Origin: Paraglaciecola hydrolytica
Lineage (GTDB): Bacteria > Pseudomonadota > Gammaproteobacteria > Enterobacterales > Alteromonadaceae
DNA: 64,000 nucleotides
Reading direction: 5' to 3'
Assembly (NCBI RefSeq): GCF_001565895.1
Contig: NZ_LSNE01000001.1
Span: forward strand, 1-64,000
Part shown: one piece after another, positions 8,706-17,812 of the stretch
Layout of the letters: every line of letters starts with the position of its first letter
Numbering within the stretch: the stretch's first letter is position 1
Translations under genes and position numbers: made by a program
The notes under the pieces: generated by a model
The model's input: only the letters and a program-made list of their open reading frames with translations
The model's database searches: none
Told to the model about the DNA's origin: nothing

Positions 8706-9215
8706 TTGTCTGAGCAACAAAGTAAAATTGGAAAAGGTATGTTGGTTATTGCTTGGATCGCAGGACTCGGGCTATTAACACTGGTGTTTGATGAGCAATT
8801 AACTGAGCAATTTAATCCAAATCGCAAGCCGGATTCAGTCACTTCACAAGGTGTGAGTGAAGTAAAATTACAGCAAAATCGGGGCGGCCACTACGTGACA
8901 TCGGGTTTAGTGAACCAGCAGCCCGTGATCTTTATGTTAGACACCGGCGCAACTCATGTTTCGGTGCCACGGCACTTAGCCGACAGACTTAACTTACGTG
9001 CAGGGACCATGTATCCGGTACAAACCGCCAATGGCGTTATTCAGGTAGCACAAACCACCATAGATCAATTATCCATAGGCGATATTCAGTTGTTTAACGT
9101 AAGTGCCAGTATTAACCCTAATGATCAAAGCGATGAAATACTGTTAGGCATGAGTGCCTTAAAACGTCTTGAATTTACCCAAAAAGGCGAGTGGCTGATA
9201 TTACGGAATTTGTGA
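8706..9215 (+). CDS. membrane-anchored retropepsin-like aspartic protease (clan AA)
   Basis: The 169-residue product has one N-terminal membrane segment (residues 9-29, GKGMLVIAWIAGLGLLTLVF). A retropepsin-like domain follows, with the active-site motif MLDTGATHVSV near residue 78 and the second family motif ILLGMSALKRLEF near the C-terminus. It fits the TIGR02281 family of single-domain aspartic proteases; the substrate is unknown, and the active site would probably face the periplasm as a dimer. The start is TTG, chosen because GGTGGAG lies nine bases upstream and the sequence after it reads straight into the membrane helix. It is divergent from ampD and shares a 98-base promoter region with it. 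Confidence 0.85.
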   Translation: MSEQQSKIGKGMLVIAWIAGLGLLTLVFDEQLTEQFNPNRKPDSVTSQGVSEVKLQQNRGGHYVTSGLVNQQPVIFMLDTGATHVSVPRHLADRLNLRAGTMYPVQTANGVIQVAQTTIDQLSIGDIQLFNVSASINPNDQSDEILLGMSALKRLEFTQKGEWLILRNL

Positions 9216-9465
9216 ATTAGCATTGGGGCTAAAAAGCATGCGCTGGCGCTTATGGCATCCATGTCTTCATTTCAAACCATGTCCCGTGGCTCGCCTCACT
9301 TTTTTTGTAAAGTGCATCCTTGCACTTTACCTGACGCCAGCTAAAGCTGTCCTATATTTATCTCGTAAATATGGTCAGGCATATCCCGCAGGGATGCGGG
9401 TAAGCGAAGCGCATAATCTTAGTGGCCGCAGGCCATGCTTTAAAGAATCTAGCTAAGCTAAAGGC
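9216..9465. other. hairpin-rich intergenic region
   Basis: The 250 bases between the convergent protease gene and galM hold several inverted repeats. The clearest is GTAAAGTGCA-TCCT-TGCACTTTAC near 9308-9331. AGCTAAGC pairs with GCTTAGCT at 9451-9472, next to the galM stop, and may help end both transcripts. A 77-codon open frame across this region has no ribosome site and protein-like features are absent, so it is not called as a gene. Confidence 0.55.
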
Positions 9466-10536
9466 TTAGCTAGGGACTATTACTTGATACTCCGTCACCG
9501 AGTAAAACTGCTGATCTTTTTCCAGCGTAGCGCTAGGGAAAGATGGCTGATTCGGTGAGTCAGGGTAAAACTGGGTTTCAAAACACAGGGCGCCATTGCC
9601 TTGATAGGCGACTCCGTCCTTACCAATAGGCTCGGCGCCTAAATAGTTGGCGGTGTAAAGCTGAATTCCCGGCATGGTGGTGTTGACTATTAACTTACGG
9701 CCAGATTGGGTATCTTGTGCCATGGCGGCATAAAACGGCTGTTTAAGTCCTGCCTGATAATCATCTAAACACCAGTTGTGATCAAAACCATTGCCATATT
9801 TAATTTGCTGATGATCTGTAGCACCAAGACCTTTTGTCACGGGTGTCAGTTTGCGCAAATCAAAGGGGGTATCAGCCACTTGAGCTAATTCTCCGTTAGG
9901 AATGGCATTGGCGTCGGTGGGGGTAAAATGGCTAGCGAGAATTTGCACATTGTGGCTGTTGATGTTGCCACTTTGATGGCCGGCTAAATTAAAATAGCTA
10001 TGCTGGGTGGGGTTGTAGACAGTGGTTTGATCGCTGCTGGCGAAATACTCAATTTTAAGAGTGTTGTTAGCACTTAGAGTATAAATCACTTTGGCACGAA
10101 GTTGTCCAGGAAAGCCTTGGTCGCCATCTTCACTTATGAGTTCAAACGATAGACTGGGTTCGTCACCTTGATTCAGGATAGTGGCAGTCCATACACGATG
10201 ATGAAAGCCGTCAGAGCCGCCATGTAAACAGTTACCACCCTGATTCACATCTACCTGATATTGTTGGCCTTGTAGGCTGAACTTGCCATGTTTTATACGG
10301 TTGGCATAACGGCCAACCACTGTACCAAGGTAGGATTGGTCGACTAAGTAATCGGCTAGAGTATCAAAACCCAATACGATATCGACGGGCGCCCCACTAC
10401 TGTTTGGCACCAACCAGCGGCGGATAATGCCACCAAGATTGAGGATCTCAACCCTCATACCCTGAGCGTTGACTAAGCTGAATTGTATTACTTCTTGACC
10501 ATTGGCCATGTGGCCGAAGTTTTGTTGTGAAATCAT
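9466..10536 (-). CDS. galM: aldose 1-epimerase (mutarotase)
   Basis: GalM interconverts the alpha and beta anomers of galactose, glucose and related aldoses. The 356-residue product has the family length and the expected catalytic pair: His in NPTQHSYFNLAGH and Glu in CFETQFYPDSPNQ near the C-terminus. The RYANRIKHGKFSLQGQQY and NGGNCLHGG-type substrate-loop segments are present. It starts 10 bases after the GntR regulator gene and is the last gene of the SMP-30/gntR/galM set. No signal peptide is seen, so it is probably cytoplasmic. Confidence 0.94.
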   Translation of the reverse strand: MISQQNFGHMANGQEVIQFSLVNAQGMRVEILNLGGIIRRWLVPNSSGAPVDIVLGFDTLADYLVDQSYLGTVVGRYANRIKHGKFSLQGQQYQVDVNQGGNCLHGGSDGFHHRVWTATILNQGDEPSLSFELISEDGDQGFPGQLRAKVIYTLSANNTLKIEYFASSDQTTVYNPTQHSYFNLAGHQSGNINSHNVQILASHFTPTDANAIPNGELAQVADTPFDLRKLTPVTKGLGATDHQQIKYGNGFDHNWCLDDYQAGLKQPFYAAMAQDTQSGRKLIVNTTMPGIQLYTANYLGAEPIGKDGVAYQGNGALCFETQFYPDSPNQPSFPSATLEKDQQFYSVTEYQVIVPS

Positions 10537-10546
10537 CTTGTTGTTC

Positions 10547-11284
10547 CTACTTTTCCGTTTTCGTTTTTAAGGCGAGTTCATTCGCCAAGGCATTATTGAC
10601 TAAGGTTTTAGCTTCATTGAGCAAAGCACGCATCGCGTTTTCTGCACCTTGTTGGTCACCTGCCAGAATATAGTTGAGGATATGACGATGATCTTCAACA
10701 CTGGCTTTATCGACTCCTTTAATGCGGTTAGTCATGCGAATACTAAAACGCAGGGCTACGTCGATGGTATGGCGCATATTCCAGAAAAAACGGTTGTTAC
10801 TAGCGGCTAAGATACCCACATGAAAGGCAATGTCGGCTTCCAAATGATCATCCTCGCTGTTTGCTGTGGCTTCCATTCTGGCAATCGCCAGATTAAGCGT
10901 ATCGCGGCTGGCATGGTTTAAATTAAGTGCCGCTAAACCCGCAGCGGCAGGCTCTAAGGCCAGTCGCATATCCACAAATTCAGCAATGATCGGCAATGAA
11001 CCTTGACGCTCCAACATCCAATTGAGGATATCAGGATCAGAAAGGTTCCACTGGGATTCGGGCAAAACTATGGTGCCGCGTCTAGGACGTGCATCCAGCA
11101 TGCCTTTGGCGGTTAACATTTTGACTGCTTCGCGCAATACCGTACGACTTGCATCAAAGGATTCACACAATAAGGCTTCAGCCTGTAATGGCTCACCTTG
11201 TGGATGTTCCCCTAAAGCAATGGCTTTACCCAAAGACTGCACTATGTGGCGGGTAAAGTTTCCACTAAACATTTTATTTGCCAT
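10547..11284 (-). CDS. GntR/FadR-family regulator with FCD domain
   Basis: The 245-residue protein has an N-terminal winged helix (recognition helix around SFDASRTVLREAVKMLTAKG, residues 41-60) and a C-terminal helical FCD domain with the Asp and His metal positions expected in this group (DMRLALEP, DIAFHVGIL). It resembles DgoR-like regulators of sugar-acid pathways. Lying between an SMP-30 lactonase and galM with short gaps, it probably represses this sugar operon in response to a sugar acid or lactone. The ligand cannot be read from the sequence. Confidence 0.85.
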   Translation of the reverse strand: MANKMFSGNFTRHIVQSLGKAIALGEHPQGEPLQAEALLCESFDASRTVLREAVKMLTAKGMLDARPRRGTIVLPESQWNLSDPDILNWMLERQGSLPIIAEFVDMRLALEPAAAGLAALNLNHASRDTLNLAIARMEATANSEDDHLEADIAFHVGILAASNNRFFWNMRHTIDVALRFSIRMTNRIKGVDKASVEDHRHILNYILAGDQQGAENAMRALLNEAKTLVNNALANELALKTKTEK

Positions 11285-11337
11285 TATTCTTCTCTTTTTT
11301 GTCTCTGCTCTTGGCTGAGCCAGTTGGTATTTTTATA

Positions 11338-12231
11338 TTAATTTTTTGGAATTTCCATACGACATATGGCTTCAGGTAATCCACGGTAGGGAGTAGTAAA
11401 AATAAAAATATCACCATCATCTTGGCTTAGCGTATCGCTTTGTAAACCTTGTCTGGCTGAGGTAATGCACAAGTATTGTAAGTCGGGGCCGGCAAAACTC
11501 ACACAGGAGGGTTGTTGGCAGGGCAGGGCTAAGGTCAGCAATAATTGGCCTTCAGGGCTATAACGTTTTACGCTTGAACTACCCCACTGGGCGCTCCATA
11601 AACAACCTTCATTATCAATACAGGCACCATCTGGATAGGCTCCCGGCTCGGTAGTGGCAAAAAGTTGTAACTGACCCATATCGCCAGTGAGTGGATCAAA
11701 CTCAGCTACGTCAATACGGCGTTTGGGTGAATCGGCAAAATACACTTTGTCGGCTTTGGGGCTCCAACACAGGCTGTTGGCGATTTCTATGCCTGTTAGT
11801 TGTTCACTCAAACTACTATCTAAATTTAAGCGATAAAGGGCGCCAGTTAAGTGTTCAGCCATTGGCGGTTCGACCATAGAACCGGCCCAAAAACGACCTT
11901 GGCGATCAACCCGCCCATCATTCATGCGTAAGTTCGGTAAACTGACCGGCGTTTTTACGATCCACTGAATTTGTTGGGTACTGGGGTTAAAAAATGCAAA
12001 ACCTGAGGCAAAAGCACAAATAAACCATTGTGGATCAAGGCTCAGACCAAAGCTGCATAATTTCTCTGGGCAAGGGAAGGTGTTGATATCGCCGTTGAGA
12101 TTGGTGCAATACAATAAGTTATTATGAATATCCGTCCAATATAAAAGCTGTGTGCGGTGATCCCAGATCACACCTTCACCTAGAGTATTGGCGACTGGCA
12201 GTTGCTGCTCAAGTTTGATGTCATTTAACAA
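11338..12231 (-). CDS. SMP-30/gluconolactonase family sugar lactonase
   Basis: This 297-residue six-bladed propeller belongs to the SMP-30/LRE family, which hydrolyses sugar 1,4- or 1,5-lactones with a divalent metal. The first metal ligand is in the N-terminal LGEGVIWD, further ones in MNDGRVDRQGRFW and in YPDGACIDNEGCLW. The start is TTG, with AGGA ten bases upstream; no nearer ATG would keep the GEGVIWD strand. It leads the operon with the GntR regulator and galM. An L-arabinono-, D-galactono- or gluconolactone is the likely substrate, but the sugar dehydrogenase that would settle this is not in the window. Confidence 0.87.
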   Translation of the reverse strand: MLNDIKLEQQLPVANTLGEGVIWDHRTQLLYWTDIHNNLLYCTNLNGDINTFPCPEKLCSFGLSLDPQWFICAFASGFAFFNPSTQQIQWIVKTPVSLPNLRMNDGRVDRQGRFWAGSMVEPPMAEHLTGALYRLNLDSSLSEQLTGIEIANSLCWSPKADKVYFADSPKRRIDVAEFDPLTGDMGQLQLFATTEPGAYPDGACIDNEGCLWSAQWGSSSVKRYSPEGQLLLTLALPCQQPSCVSFAGPDLQYLCITSARQGLQSDTLSQDDGDIFIFTTPYRGLPEAICRMEIPKN

Positions 12232-12660
12232 AGCACACTATTCCTACTTACATCTAGCTGAATTGACTCGGTTTGAAGCCTAACCTTCTTCCTTGAAACC
12301 GCACGTTTGTTAGCTGTACTCACTCATCCCAATCACTTAGTAGGACTAAGCTCATGGGGCTGAGTTCCTTCGCCGCCGCCGTGCAATTCCAATGATTTTG
12401 GGTATAAATCTTTGATTCTTATTGGTAAATCATCTAAACATCACTGTTTTAAATAGTATAATATTATTTAAAGGCAGGGCATCTTATAAATTATGGTGTT
12501 TTGCTTATTTAACTTGTTTAAAGCTTGTTACTCCTCTTCAGTACCTCACTATTTTCAGTAAATTCGGTGTCGCCTGTTAGCGCCACCTAAAACCTTTTTT
12601 CAGCGATATCAGACACTTCCGCAAACCCTTAATTTCTGCGGTTTGGAAAGCTGTCTATTT
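12232..12660. other. intergenic region between the sugar operon and mraZ
   Basis: This gap separates the divergent lactonase and mraZ genes. It contains the second copy of the dispersed repeat (12293-12406) and then AT-rich sequence without a convincing open frame. The mraZ promoter and MraZ boxes follow from 12675. No RNA gene was recognised. Confidence 0.6.
12293..12406. repeat. dispersed palindromic repeat, copy 2 with a central insert
   Basis: The left block TTGAAACCGCACGTTTGT and the right block CGCCGCCGCCGTGCAATTCC match copy 1 at 7932-8006 in the same order and direction. Between them this copy has about 45 extra bases that hold a small palindrome (CTTAGT-AGG-ACTAAG). It lies upstream of the lactonase gene, so it could be in that gene's leader or promoter region. 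Confidence 0.6.
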
Positions 12661-12674
12661 GCTGTTTTTAGTCC

Positions 12675-12702
12675 TTGACATGTAATGCAAGTGGTACATA
12701 AA
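12675..12702 (+). promoter_or_regulatory. predicted mraZ (dcw cluster) promoter
   Basis: A consensus -35 TTGACA (12675-12680) is followed after 16 bases by a -10-like CATAAA (12697-12702). The start would be near 12709, about 95 bases before mraZ. This promoter would drive the whole division cluster. The -10 is only moderate. Confidence 0.6.
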
Positions 12703-12711
12703 CTGTGCATC

Positions 12712-12736
12712 GTGGGTAAAAGTGGCATAAAGTGGA
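12712..12736 (+). promoter_or_regulatory. MraZ operator repeats
   Basis: GTGG occurs at 12712, 12722 and 12732, an exact 10-bp period (GTGGGTAAAA, GTGGCATAAA, GTGGATCTAA). A further GTGG is at 12691 inside the promoter. MraZ is known to bind short TGGGN-type direct repeats at this spacing near its own promoter. The position just after the predicted start fits autorepression of the cluster. Confidence 0.8.
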
Positions 12737-12804
12737 TCTAAGAAGTCAATTTACCGTATAAACCATCCAATTCGACAGATAAAAATATAAAAAAGGTTAG
12801 GGGA

Positions 12805-13263
12805 ATGTTCCGCGGCGCTAATGCAATCAGTTTAGATATCAAAGGTCGTGTAACGATACCCACTCGGTATCGTCAGTCTTTGCTGGACGATTGTCAGGGA
12901 CAATTGGTTTGTACAATCGACACACAACAACCTTGCTTGCTGCTTTACCCACTTCCCGAATGGGAAGAAATCGAGTTAAAACTCAGCCGTTTATCCAGTA
13001 TGAATCCTCATGAGCGTCGTTTGCAGCGTTTGCTGTTGGGTTATGCCATGGAAGGAGAAATGGATAAAAACGGGCGTTTTCTGCTTAGCGCACCTCTTCG
13101 TCAACACGCTAAATTAGACAAAAATATTATGCTGGTGGGCCAGTTTAATAAGTTTGAGCTTTGGGATGCTGATGTATGGCAGCAACAGATTGGTTTAGAT
13201 GTCGTCACTGAACAACAAGCTGAATTTGAGTTGACCGAGCGTTTACAGGACTTTTCACTGTAA
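12805..13263 (+). CDS. mraZ: transcriptional regulator MraZ
   Basis: MraZ is a ring-forming AbrB-like DNA-binding protein that represses the division and cell-wall cluster. The 152-residue product has the standard length and both SpoVT-AbrB halves: [23 protein letters not shown] at the N-terminus and [18 protein letters not shown] in the second half. It is the first gene of the cluster, has an AGGGGA ribosome site, and its stop overlaps the rsmH start (TAATG). The repeat operator upstream supports self-control. Confidence 0.97.
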   Translation: MFRGANAISLDIKGRVTIPTRYRQSLLDDCQGQLVCTIDTQQPCLLLYPLPEWEEIELKLSRLSSMNPHERRLQRLLLGYAMEGEMDKNGRFLLSAPLRQHAKLDKNIMLVGQFNKFELWDADVWQQQIGLDVVTEQQAEFELTERLQDFSL

Positions 13264-14198
13264 TGGATAACGAATTTTCCCACTATTCGGTGTTATTACA
13301 AGAGTCTCTTGATGCACTGGCGATCAATCCTGATGGTATTTATCTGGATGGCACTTTTGGCCGTGGTGGACATAGTCAACATATCCTCAATGCTTTATCT
13401 CCTAAAGGTCGTTTAATTGCCTTGGATCGTGATCCTCAGGCCATTGCTGCGGCCCAGCGCTTTGCCGATGATGCACGTTTTTCTATTCACCATGTGGCTT
13501 TTTCGCAAATGGCTGAAGTGGCTGAGCAATTAAACTTGGTGGGTAAAATCGACGGTATCTTGTTGGACTTAGGAGTGTCTTCACCCCAACTTGATGATGC
13601 TCAGCGTGGTTTTAGTTTTATGCGTGAAGGACCGCTGGATATGCGCATGGATACCAGTAAAGGTTTGAGTGCAGCTCAGTGGTTAGCTATTGCTGATGAG
13701 CAAGACATCACTCAAGTAATCAAAGAGCTGGGTGAAGAAAAATTTGGTAAACGTATCGCTCATGGCATTGTAAACGCCCGTGCAATTGCACCTATCGAAA
13801 CTACTTTGCAACTAGCCGCCATAATCGATGAGGCCGTGCCGGTTAAAGATAAGTTTAAACATCCTGCCACTCGCAGCTTTCAAGCTATTCGTATGTATAT
13901 CAATAGTGAGTTGGATGAAATACGCACTGCCCTCAAATTAGCGTTGTCAATCTTAAGTCCTGGTGGCCGTTTGGCTGTGATCAGTTTTCATTCTTTAGAG
14001 GATCGTATCGTAAAACGCTTTGTCCGCGATCAAAGCAAAGGTCAGGACTTCCCCCATGGCATGCCCATCATGCAGGCGCAAATTGATGCCTCCAAGGCCA
14101 TGAAACTTATCGGCAAAGCCATCATGCCCGGGCCTAGTGAGTTAAAACAAAATGTACGTTCTCGTAGTGCGGTATTAAGGGTGGCGGAAAAACTATGA
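13263..14198 (+). CDS. rsmH: 16S rRNA m4C1402 N4-methyltransferase
   Basis: RsmH methylates N4 of C1402 in the ribosomal P site, using S-adenosylmethionine. The 311-residue product has the normal length. The SAM motif is in [13 protein letters not shown] (residues 28-40), followed by [12 protein letters not shown] and the conserved [20 protein letters not shown]. The C-terminal [13 protein letters not shown] motif is typical. It overlaps mraZ by one base and ftsL by ATGA, so it is translationally coupled in the cluster. Confidence 0.97.
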   Translation: MDNEFSHYSVLLQESLDALAINPDGIYLDGTFGRGGHSQHILNALSPKGRLIALDRDPQAIAAAQRFADDARFSIHHVAFSQMAEVAEQLNLVGKIDGILLDLGVSSPQLDDAQRGFSFMREGPLDMRMDTSKGLSAAQWLAIADEQDITQVIKELGEEKFGKRIAHGIVNARAIAPIETTLQLAAIIDEAVPVKDKFKHPATRSFQAIRMYINSELDEIRTALKLALSILSPGGRLAVISFHSLEDRIVKRFVRDQSKGQDFPHGMPIMQAQIDASKAMKLIGKAIMPGPSELKQNVRSRSAVLRVAEKL

Positions 14199-14515
14199 CC
14201 ACCGCCAATACCAACTTCAATTTACTCAGTTTTATCTTTGCTGATTTAGCCCGCCACCCTGTGCGGGTTTTGTTGTTTCTGGCGGTATTGCTTAGTGCTG
14301 GCGCGGTTATCCTCAGTGCTCACCATAATCGGCAGATGGCGATTGCGCTGGAAAAACTTATGCAGCAGCAAGATCAGTTGGATGTGGAGTGGCGCCATTT
14401 AGTGTTAGAGCAAAGCGCACTGACTGAACACAACCGCATTGAAACCTTAGTAGAAAAAAAACTGAATATGCACAGGCCTCAGCCTGGTGAAGAAGTAGTG
14501 GTGCGGATCAAATGA
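14195..14515 (+). CDS. ftsL: cell division protein FtsL
   Basis: FtsL is a small bitopic divisome protein that joins FtsB and FtsQ and activates FtsWI. The 106-residue product has a short cytoplasmic segment, one membrane helix around residues 24-43 ([19 protein letters not shown]), and a periplasmic coiled coil with leucine heptads ending in [13 protein letters not shown], the usual FtsL tail. The sequence is otherwise poorly conserved, so position between rsmH and ftsI carries much of the call. It overlaps both neighbours by ATGA. Confidence 0.93.
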   Translation: MTTANTNFNLLSFIFADLARHPVRVLLFLAVLLSAGAVILSAHHNRQMAIALEKLMQQQDQLDVEWRHLVLEQSALTEHNRIETLVEKKLNMHRPQPGEEVVVRIK

Positions 14516-16269
14516 CCCAGTTTAAGCACACTAAACGTTCGGCCCAGTCTAAGGCACTTAATGCTCCTACTTTGTTGCATTGGCGATTTTTGTTAGTGCT
14601 GTTTGTCATTATGTTGGTGTTTGTTGGCCTAGGTGTGCGCGCTGCTTACATTCAAGTATTGTCGCCAGATCAACTTATTCAACAGGGTGATAATCGTACT
14701 TTACGGACGCGCAATGATCCCATGCATCGTGGTTTGATTACCGATCGTAATGGGCAGCAGTTGGCGGTAAGTGTACCCGTCAGAGCCGTATGGGCCGATC
14801 CTAAAAAAATCGCTGATAGTGCAGGTTTTACTGATAAAAGACGTTGGCAAGCATTGGCCGAAGTACTCGGTCTGGATGTGGAAAATCTGATTGCCAAGTT
14901 AAACGACCCCACTAAACGCTTTGTGTATCTGCAACGTCAGGTATCACCCGCCATGGCCGATTATGTTGACCAGCTCAACCTCGATGGGGTCTATTTACGT
15001 GATGAATCACGTCGTTATTATCCTGCTGGTGAAGTATCTGCTCACGTGATTGGTTTTACTAATGTGGATGATCAGGGCATTGAGGGGATTGAAAAACTTT
15101 ATAATGAATGGCTAACGGGTACACCGGGCAGTCGCCAAATTCGCCGTGATGGCAAAGGTCGTCAGGTTGAAATTCTCAGTACTGAAGAGGGTAAAGAAGC
15201 CCACAATATTCAGTTAACTATTGATCAGCGCATTCAAGCTTTGGCCTACAAGGAGCTTAAATGGGCGGTAAGTTATTACAATGCAACTTCAGCGTCTGCG
15301 GTCGTTACTGATGTGCGCACAGGTGAAATTTTAGCCTTGGTTAACAGCCCATCCTATAACCCTAATAATCGTCAAGGTGTCTCGGCCCATCGTATTCGTA
15401 ATCGTGCAGTGACGGATGCTTATGAACCAGGTTCTGCGGTTAAACCCCTAGCTGTACTTAGTGCTTTAGAATTTGGCTCGGCCACTCCCCATACAAAAAT
15501 TAATACCTCACCTGGCATGATGCATCTTGGTGGCAGGATAGTACGAGATGGGAAAAATTACGGTGAACTGGATTTAACAGACATCATTCGCCATTCAAGC
15601 AATATGGGCACATCTAAACTGGCTTTGTCAGTACCCAAAGAATATTTGATCGACATGTTTTATAACGTTGGACTCATGAGTGACAGTGGTGCCAATTTAT
15701 TGGGTGAAACCAATGGTATTTTTAATGAACGCCCACGTTGGTCTGATTTTGATATAGCAACTCTGTCGTTTGGTTACGGCATATCAGTCACGGCTTTACA
15801 ACTTGCTCGTATGTACAGCATTTTGGGCGACGGTGGTATTAAACGGTCTTTGAGCATAGTTAAAAGCGATCAGCCAAGCGAAAGCGAGCGTGTTATTAGT
15901 GAGAAGGGTGCACGCCAAATATTGGAAATGATGGAAACGGTAGTTCAAGAGAAAGGCACTGCACGTAAGGCTGCCGTACCAGGTTATCGTGTAGCAGGTA
16001 AAACAGGTACCAGCCGTAAAGCCATTGCCAATGGTTATGGTGAAGAGTACGTCAACATTTTTGCCGGTGTCGCGCCGGTTTCAGATCCTCAATTAGCCGT
16101 GGTTATTTTAATTAACGAACCAAAAGGCGACTTATATTATGCCGGCGATACGGCTGCGCCAGTGTTTTCCAAGGTAATGGCGGGCAGTTTACAAATGCTT
16201 AATGTCACCCCCGATGATAAAAACGTATCGTCGTTGGCAGCCATTGTAGGAGTGAGTCATGATGGTTGA
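14512..16269 (+). CDS. ftsI: septal peptidoglycan transpeptidase FtsI (PBP3)
   Basis: FtsI is the class B penicillin-binding protein that crosslinks septal peptidoglycan as the partner of FtsW. The 585-residue protein has one N-terminal membrane segment (LLVLFVIMLVFVGLGVRAAYI), a pedestal domain, and the transpeptidase domain. The active-site serine is Ser308 in GSAVKP, followed by SSN near residue 362 and KTGTSRK from Lys497. The gene overlaps ftsL by ATGA and murE by 11 bases. Confidence 0.97.
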   Translation: MTQFKHTKRSAQSKALNAPTLLHWRFLLVLFVIMLVFVGLGVRAAYIQVLSPDQLIQQGDNRTLRTRNDPMHRGLITDRNGQQLAVSVPVRAVWADPKKIADSAGFTDKRRWQALAEVLGLDVENLIAKLNDPTKRFVYLQRQVSPAMADYVDQLNLDGVYLRDESRRYYPAGEVSAHVIGFTNVDDQGIEGIEKLYNEWLTGTPGSRQIRRDGKGRQVEILSTEEGKEAHNIQLTIDQRIQALAYKELKWAVSYYNATSASAVVTDVRTGEILALVNSPSYNPNNRQGVSAHRIRNRAVTDAYEPGSAVKPLAVLSALEFGSATPHTKINTSPGMMHLGGRIVRDGKNYGELDLTDIIRHSSNMGTSKLALSVPKEYLIDMFYNVGLMSDSGANLLGETNGIFNERPRWSDFDIATLSFGYGISVTALQLARMYSILGDGGIKRSLSIVKSDQPSESERVISEKGARQILEMMETVVQEKGTARKAAVPGYRVAGKTGTSRKAIANGYGEEYVNIFAGVAPVSDPQLAVVILINEPKGDLYYAGDTAAPVFSKVMAGSLQMLNVTPDDKNVSSLAAIVGVSHDG

Positions 16270-17812
16270 TATGGTGTCTATCGACAGTCAGTTTGCTGAG
16301 CCTTTTGCTCAAAGCATTCAACCCTTGTTGGCACATTTTGCTATCGATGCACCGGATATTATGGTGAGTAGCCTAGTACTCGACAGTCGTGAAGTTAGTA
16401 TCCATAAAGCCTTTGTTGCGCTTAAAGGGCATAACCAAGACGGTCGGGATTTTATTCCGCAAGCCGTTAGTTTGGGTGCCAAAGTGATTATCGCACAGTG
16501 TGATAGCCAAGAAGAGCACGGCCAGATCAGCATGCGTGAGCAAAGCGTGTTGATCCATTTTTATGGCTTAGCTGAGCAACTTTCTGCCTTGGCTGCGCAT
16601 TTTTATCATCAGCCGGCGAATTCGCTTTCGGTTGTTGCGGTGACGGGCACTAATGGCAAAACCTCTGTCGTGCAATTGTGTAACCAGCTCTCCAAATTAT
16701 TGGGTGAGCGTTGTGCATCCATTGGCACTTTAGGGTCAGGTCTGTATCAAAGTGGCAAGCCATTAAGCACGACAGTTAATACCACTCCAGATGCTATTAG
16801 CATGCAACGTTTATTGGCTGAATTTGTTGGTGAAGGCGCGTTTCAAGTGGCACTTGAAGCTTCTTCACATGCCTTAGTACAGCAGCGTCTAGCGGCAGTT
16901 AAAACCGATGTGGCAGTATTTACTAATCTAAGCCGTGATCATCTTGATTATCATCACAATATGGAACAATACGCCCAGGCTAAACGTTTGGTACTGCAAC
17001 AACCTGGCTTAAAAGCCGCGGTGATCAACGGTAATGATGCGGAACATCTTAATTGGCTCAATGACAAGCCAGCACAAGTGCAAGGTGTATTGTATGGCTT
17101 GAATATTTCAGTTAAGGCGATACCCAAAGAATATCATTATTGCATAGCCAATAATCTGCAATATACCGCCAGCGGAGTGCGCTGCTCTTTGCAGTCTTCA
17201 TGGGGTAATGGTGAATTACGTTTGCGTTTGATTGGTGCATTTAATGTGGCCAATGTCCTAGCCGCCATCAGTGCTCAGTTGTGCTTAGGCAAAAGTTTGA
17301 AAAACCTTATGTATGTAGCACAAAAATTAAACCCAGTGGCGGGGCGTATGGAATTGTTTGCCCATCCTGGCAAAGCCACCGTAGTGGTGGATTATGCTCA
17401 TACTCCCGATGCCTTAGAAAAATCCTTAAGCGCCTTACGCAAACATTGCCGCGGCAAGTTGTGGTGCGTATTTGGTTGTGGTGGTGATCGTGATAAAGGC
17501 AAACGTCCTTTGATGGGCGAGATTGCTGAACGTTTGGCCGACCATGTGGTGTTGACTGACGATAACGTGCGCAGCGAAGAACCCGTAAAGATTATCCAGG
17601 ATATTCTACTCGGTTGCCTTGAAAGCGAGACTATTTTAGTTGAACACAGTCGCACCAAAGCCATTCAATTAGCTGCGGCACAGTGCACAGAACAAGACAT
17701 TATTTTGGTGGCGGGTAAAGGTCACGAAAATTATCAAATAATAGGGCAGCAAAGCCAAGCTTACGACGAAAGAGCGTTTGTTCGGCAGTTTCAACAGGGG
17801 AAAACACTATGA
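16259..17812 (+). CDS. murE: UDP-MurNAc-L-Ala-D-Glu:meso-diaminopimelate ligase
   Basis: MurE adds the third stem-peptide residue to UDP-MurNAc-L-Ala-D-Glu with ATP. The 517-residue product has the P-loop VTGTNGKTSVVQL, the central NLSRDHLDYHH and the C-terminal domain with GGDRDKGKRPLMG. The motif that recognises diaminopimelate in most Gram-negative enzymes, DNPR, reads DNVR here (Asp435-Arg438), followed by the usual SEEP. The arginine and aspartate are kept, so meso-diaminopimelate remains the likely substrate. The start follows AGGAG inside the ftsI end; the end overlaps murF by ATGA. Confidence 0.95.
   Translation: MMVDMVSIDSQFAEPFAQSIQPLLAHFAIDAPDIMVSSLVLDSREVSIHKAFVALKGHNQDGRDFIPQAVSLGAKVIIAQCDSQEEHGQISMREQSVLIHFYGLAEQLSALAAHFYHQPANSLSVVAVTGTNGKTSVVQLCNQLSKLLGERCASIGTLGSGLYQSGKPLSTTVNTTPDAISMQRLLAEFVGEGAFQVALEASSHALVQQRLAAVKTDVAVFTNLSRDHLDYHHNMEQYAQAKRLVLQQPGLKAAVINGNDAEHLNWLNDKPAQVQGVLYGLNISVKAIPKEYHYCIANNLQYTASGVRCSLQSSWGNGELRLRLIGAFNVANVLAAISAQLCLGKSLKNLMYVAQKLNPVAGRMELFAHPGKATVVVDYAHTPDALEKSLSALRKHCRGKLWCVFGCGGDRDKGKRPLMGEIAERLADHVVLTDDNVRSEEPVKIIQDILLGCLESETILVEHSRTKAIQLAAAQCTEQDIILVAGKGHENYQIIGQQSQAYDERAFVRQFQQGKTL

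Noticed and set aside
9223-9456. 77-codon open frame downstream of the retropepsin-like gene
   Set aside because: It covers a hairpin-rich spacer, has no ribosome site, and its Cys/Arg/Pro-rich translation shows no domain.
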